Shown: piece by piece, positions 61,489-64,000 of the stretch
How positions within the stretch are numbered: position 1 is the first letter of the stretch
Layout of the letters: each line of letters begins with the position of its first letter
Origin: Arthrobacter sp. AFG20
GTDB lineage: Bacteria; Actinomycetota; Actinomycetes; Actinomycetales; Micrococcaceae
DNA: 64,000 bases
Reading direction: 5' to 3'
Assembly: GCF_002892795.1 (NCBI RefSeq)
Contig: NZ_PJMC01000001.1
Coordinates: forward strand, 1-64,000
Position numbers and translations under genes: made by a program
Notes under the pieces: generated by a model
The model's input: only the letters and a program-made list of their open reading frames with translations
Told to the model about the DNA's origin: nothing
The model's database searches: none

Positions 61489-62798
61489 CCCAGAAGAACG
61501 AGGCGTTCGACGCCGTCGACATCATCCGGACCAAACGGGACAAGGGCGCACTCAGCCCCGAGCAGATCGAGTGGACCATCGACGCTTACACCCGCGGTGT
61601 CATCGCCGAGGAGCAGATGGCCGCCCTGAACATGGCCATCCTGCTCAACGGCATGGACCGCGCCGAGATCTCGCAGTGGACCGCGGCCATGATCGCCTCG
61701 GGGGAACGGATGGGCTTCTCCGGCCTCCGGCGGCCCGATGGCGGCGTGAAGGTAACCACCGACAAACACTCCACGGGCGGAGTGGGGGACAAGATCACCC
61801 TGCCGCTGGCGCCCCTCGTCGCCGTCTTTGGGGTGGCGGTGCCGCAGCTGTCCGGCCGCGGGCTGGGCCACACCGGCGGCACGCTGGACAAACTCGAGTC
61901 CATTCCTGGCTGGCGCGCGGCCCTGAGCAACGACGAAATGCTTGCCCAGCTCCAGGAGGTGGGCGCGGTGATCTGTGCCGCCGGACCAGGGCTCGCCCCC
62001 GCGGACAAGAAGCTCTACGCGCTCCGTGACGTCACGGGCACCGTCGAGTCCATCCCGCTGCTTGCGTCCTCCATCATGAGTAAGAAGATCGCCGAGGGCA
62101 CGGGCTCGCTGGTGCTGGACGTCAAGGTGGGCAGCGGGGCGTTCATGAAGGACGAGGCCGGGGCACGCGAACTGGCCGAGACCATGGTGGCCCTCGGCAA
62201 GGACGCCGGCGTGGAAACCGTGGCACTGCTGACCAACATGGGCACCCCGCTCGGGCTCACCGCGGGCAACGCCATCGAGGTGGAGGAATCCGTTGAGGTC
62301 CTCGCCGGCGGCGGCCCGGCCGACGTGGTCGAACTGACAGTGAGACTCGCGGAGGAGATGCTGCGCTGCGCCGGTGTTTCCGACGCCGATCCCGCCGCCG
62401 CGCTCAAGGACGGCAGGGCCATGGACGTCTGGAACCGGATGATCGAGGCCCAGGGCGGGGACCCGCGGGCGAAGCTGCCGGTGGCCCGGGAATCTGAAAC
62501 CATCCACGCGCCCGCCGACGGAGTCCTCGTGGAGCTCGACGCGTTTGCCGTGGGTGTGGCGGCCTGGCGGCTCGGCGCCGGGAGGGCCCGGAAAGAAGAC
62601 GCAGTGCAGGCGGGTGCGGGCGTCCGCATGCACGCCAAGCCAGGCGCAACTGTGCGTGCCGGCGAACCGCTGATGACCCTGCTGACGGACACACCGGAGA
62701 AGTTTGCCCGGGCCAAGGAGGCGCTCGACCATGCCGTCACCATCGCCCCCATTGGCTCCAGGCCTGCCCAGCAGCTCATCATCGACCGCATCGCCTGA
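61485..62798 (+). CDS. deoA: Thymidine phosphorylase
   Basis: 437 residues from a GTG overlapping the cdd stop. Pyrimidine nucleoside salvage: thymidine or deoxyuridine plus phosphate give base and deoxyribose-1-phosphate. Motifs: IIRTKRDKGALSPEQIEW, the KHSTGGVGDKITLPLAPL phosphate loop, SGRGLGHTGGTLDKLESIPG and ILDVKVGSGAFMKD-like segment (LVLDVKVGSGAFMKDE). It forms a salvage operon with cdd. The following DedA gene starts 2 bp after the stop. Confidence 0.96.
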   Translation: MTQKNEAFDAVDIIRTKRDKGALSPEQIEWTIDAYTRGVIAEEQMAALNMAILLNGMDRAEISQWTAAMIASGERMGFSGLRRPDGGVKVTTDKHSTGGVGDKITLPLAPLVAVFGVAVPQLSGRGLGHTGGTLDKLESIPGWRAALSNDEMLAQLQEVGAVICAAGPGLAPADKKLYALRDVTGTVESIPLLASSIMSKKIAEGTGSLVLDVKVGSGAFMKDEAGARELAETMVALGKDAGVETVALLTNMGTPLGLTAGNAIEVEESVEVLAGGGPADVVELTVRLAEEMLRCAGVSDADPAAALKDGRAMDVWNRMIEAQGGDPRAKLPVARESETIHAPADGVLVELDAFAVGVAAWRLGAGRARKEDAVQAGAGVRMHAKPGATVRAGEPLMTLLTDTPEKFARAKEALDHAVTIAPIGSRPAQQLIIDRIA

Positions 62799-62800
62799 CC

Positions 62801-63418
62801 GTGCAGGCCATCAATGACTTCATCCTCGCCGCTGCCGGCCAGCCCTGGGTCCTGTTCGTAGTCCTCGCCTGTTGTGTCATCGACGGCTTCTTCCCGCCCA
62901 TTCCCAGCGAATCCGTGGTGGTGGGGCTGGCCGCCGTCGCCGCGACGGCGGACGTTCCCAACCCATGGCTGCTCGCTGCCGTGGCGGGACTCGGCGCCTT
63001 CACGGGCGACAACGCCGCCTACCTCATCGGCCGCGGCGTGGGCACGCAGCGCTGGCGGTGGATGCGCGGCCCGCGGATGCAGCGCGCGTTCCGGTGGGCC
63101 GGGCGGGAGCTGCGCAAGCGACCGGCGTCGCTGATCCTCGTGGCGCGGTTCGTTCCCATCGGCCGGGTGGCAGTCAACCTGACCGCAGGTGCCACCCACT
63201 ATTCGCATCCGCGCTTTATCGGTCTGACTGTGGTTTCCGCCACCCTCTGGGCCTCGTATTCCGTGGCCATCGGGCTGTTCTTCGGCCAGTGGTTCGAGGA
63301 AAACCACCTGCTGGGAGCCGTAATCGCCATTGTTTGCGCCATTGTGCTGGGCATCCTGGTGGACCTCGTCATCAACCGGCTGCGGGGCCGCATTCAGGAT
63401 CCGCTCCAGGAAAGTTGA
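62801..63418 (+). CDS. DedA/SNARE-associated (VTT) membrane protein
   Basis: 205 residues from a GTG. Family motifs: FFPPIPSESVVVGLA in the first amphipathic region, GAFTGDNAAYLIGRGVG, then RFVPIGRVAVNLTAGATHY, the Arg-x-x-P-x-x-R box of DedA proteins. Two helices at the end (VVSATLWASYSVAIGLFFG, VIAIVCAIVLGILVDLVI). DedA proteins flip or move phospholipids, notably undecaprenyl phosphate carriers. It is tight to deoA but likely unrelated in function. A second DedA gene follows after 102 bp. Confidence 0.9.
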   Translation: MQAINDFILAAAGQPWVLFVVLACCVIDGFFPPIPSESVVVGLAAVAATADVPNPWLLAAVAGLGAFTGDNAAYLIGRGVGTQRWRWMRGPRMQRAFRWAGRELRKRPASLILVARFVPIGRVAVNLTAGATHYSHPRFIGLTVVSATLWASYSVAIGLFFGQWFEENHLLGAVIAIVCAIVLGILVDLVINRLRGRIQDPLQES

Positions 63419-63520
63419 CTTTCCAATCAGGGCGTAGCGGACTATCCTCCGGCCGTGCGACACTAAAGAGCGATTTGCGTCACTTCCTGTCTTGTCATAT
63501 TGCCGAGGAGCAACACCCGC

Positions 63521-64000
63521 GTGGAGTTTATTAATGAGGCCGTGCTCCATGCAGCGGGTCAGTGGTGGATTTATCCCGTTCTGCTGATGTTCTTCTTCGT
63601 TGACGGGTTCGCGATGGTGGTCCCCAGCGAGACGCTGATCGTGGCGCTGGCGGCCTTTTCCCGGCACAGCGGGGAGCCCAACCTGTGGATCCTCGGCCTG
63701 ACTGCCCTGACCGGCGCCATGGCCGGTGACAACATGGCGTACATGCTGGGCCGGAAGATCGGCCTGGAGCGCTGGAAATGGATGCGCCGGCCCAGAGTGC
63801 AGAAAGTTTTCGGGTGGGCGCGCTACGAACTGGAGAAGCGCGGCGCCGTGCTGATCTTCACGGCGCGGTACATCCCGTGGGGGCGCGTGGCGGTGAACTA
63901 CGTGGCCGGCACCACCGGGTTCCCGCACCGCAGGTTCTTCCTGCTGGATGCCCTTGCGTGCTTCACATGGGTGGGTTACTCGATAGGCATCGGCCTCGTC
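63521..64000 (+). CDS. Second DedA/VTT membrane protein, cut by the window edge
   Basis: The open frame runs from a GTG at 63521, preceded by GAGGAG about 10 nt away, for 160 codons to the end of the window without a stop. Motifs match the DedA family: VDGFAMVVPSETLIVALAAF, GAMAGDNMAYMLGRKIG and RYIPWGRVAVNYVAGTTGF. It is similar to, but clearly different from, the preceding DedA protein, so the pair is an old tandem duplication. C-terminus lies outside the window. Confidence 0.85.
   Translation, partial: MEFINEAVLHAAGQWWIYPVLLMFFFVDGFAMVVPSETLIVALAAFSRHSGEPNLWILGLTALTGAMAGDNMAYMLGRKIGLERWKWMRRPRVQKVFGWARYELEKRGAVLIFTARYIPWGRVAVNYVAGTTGFPHRRFFLLDALACFTWVGYSIGIGLV

Noticed and set aside
62015..63928. 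A 637-codon minus-strand frame opposite deoA and the DedA genes
   Set aside because: It crosses three genes on the plus strand and shows no family motif.

Overview
The window looks like about 64 kb of chromosome from a high-GC actinobacterium of the Arthrobacter/Pseudarthrobacter group (Micrococcaceae). The signs are strongly GC-biased codon use, many GTG starts and some TTG starts, frequent 4-bp GTGA/ATGA gene overlaps, a monomeric NADP-isocitrate dehydrogenase, an actinobacterial sdhCDAB order and a sortase-E-like LAxTG surface protein. Genus-level naming is inference. I see no rRNA, tRNA, CRISPR array, transposase or prophage.

Region 1-24 kb is a mosaic of housekeeping genes (purN, purH, icd) and stress or envelope genes: a holin-X type membrane protein and its partner, a PRC-barrel/DUF2382 protein, a MarR regulator, an SRPBCC protein, a large katE catalase, a secreted trypsin-like protease, a Ser/Thr kinase coupled to a lipoprotein, and several low-complexity secreted proteins. 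Two of the secreted proteins (3681-4865 and 22697-23899) share an almost gap-free C-terminal module ending in DPGxSPD. One is followed by a 69-residue peptide with four perfect 11-residue repeats (GRIGNWPDPM type). The other is followed by an LAxTG surface protein with about nine VDVNLG repeats. A palindromic element of the form TAGTAAGC-NN-GCTTA recurs in the promoter regions of the stress-type genes and suggests a shared regulon.

Region 24-31 kb carries an oxidoreductase, a dead ABC-ATPase fragment and a monosaccharide ABC transporter (binding protein, permease, double ATPase). A ROK repressor gene lies upstream of the transporter, and a near-identical 24-bp site precedes both the repressor and the transporter operon. 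Region 31-37 kb reads as an amino-acid 2-monooxygenase pathway of DavB/DavA type: amidase, PucR regulator, amino-acid permease, flavin monooxygenase.

Region 37-42 kb holds a gamma-carbonic-anhydrase-like protein, an SMR exporter, a small methyltransferase and a one-carbon block. In that block purU diverges from glyA-folD, and a ZTP (pfl) riboswitch lies in front of glyA. Region 42-47 kb has a two-component system, a SHOCT protein and an ABC-2 exporter with two permeases. Region 47-57 kb has xth, trpS, a 2H phosphoesterase, a YihY protein, an alpha/beta hydrolase, sdhCDAB and a mannose-1-phosphate guanylyltransferase. Region 57-64 kb has an M20 amidohydrolase, ohrR-ohr with a perfect OhrR box, an MDR reductase, cdd-deoA and two tandem DedA genes, the last cut by the window edge.

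Many gene ends carry unusually long-stemmed inverted repeats that act as, or resemble, bidirectional terminators.
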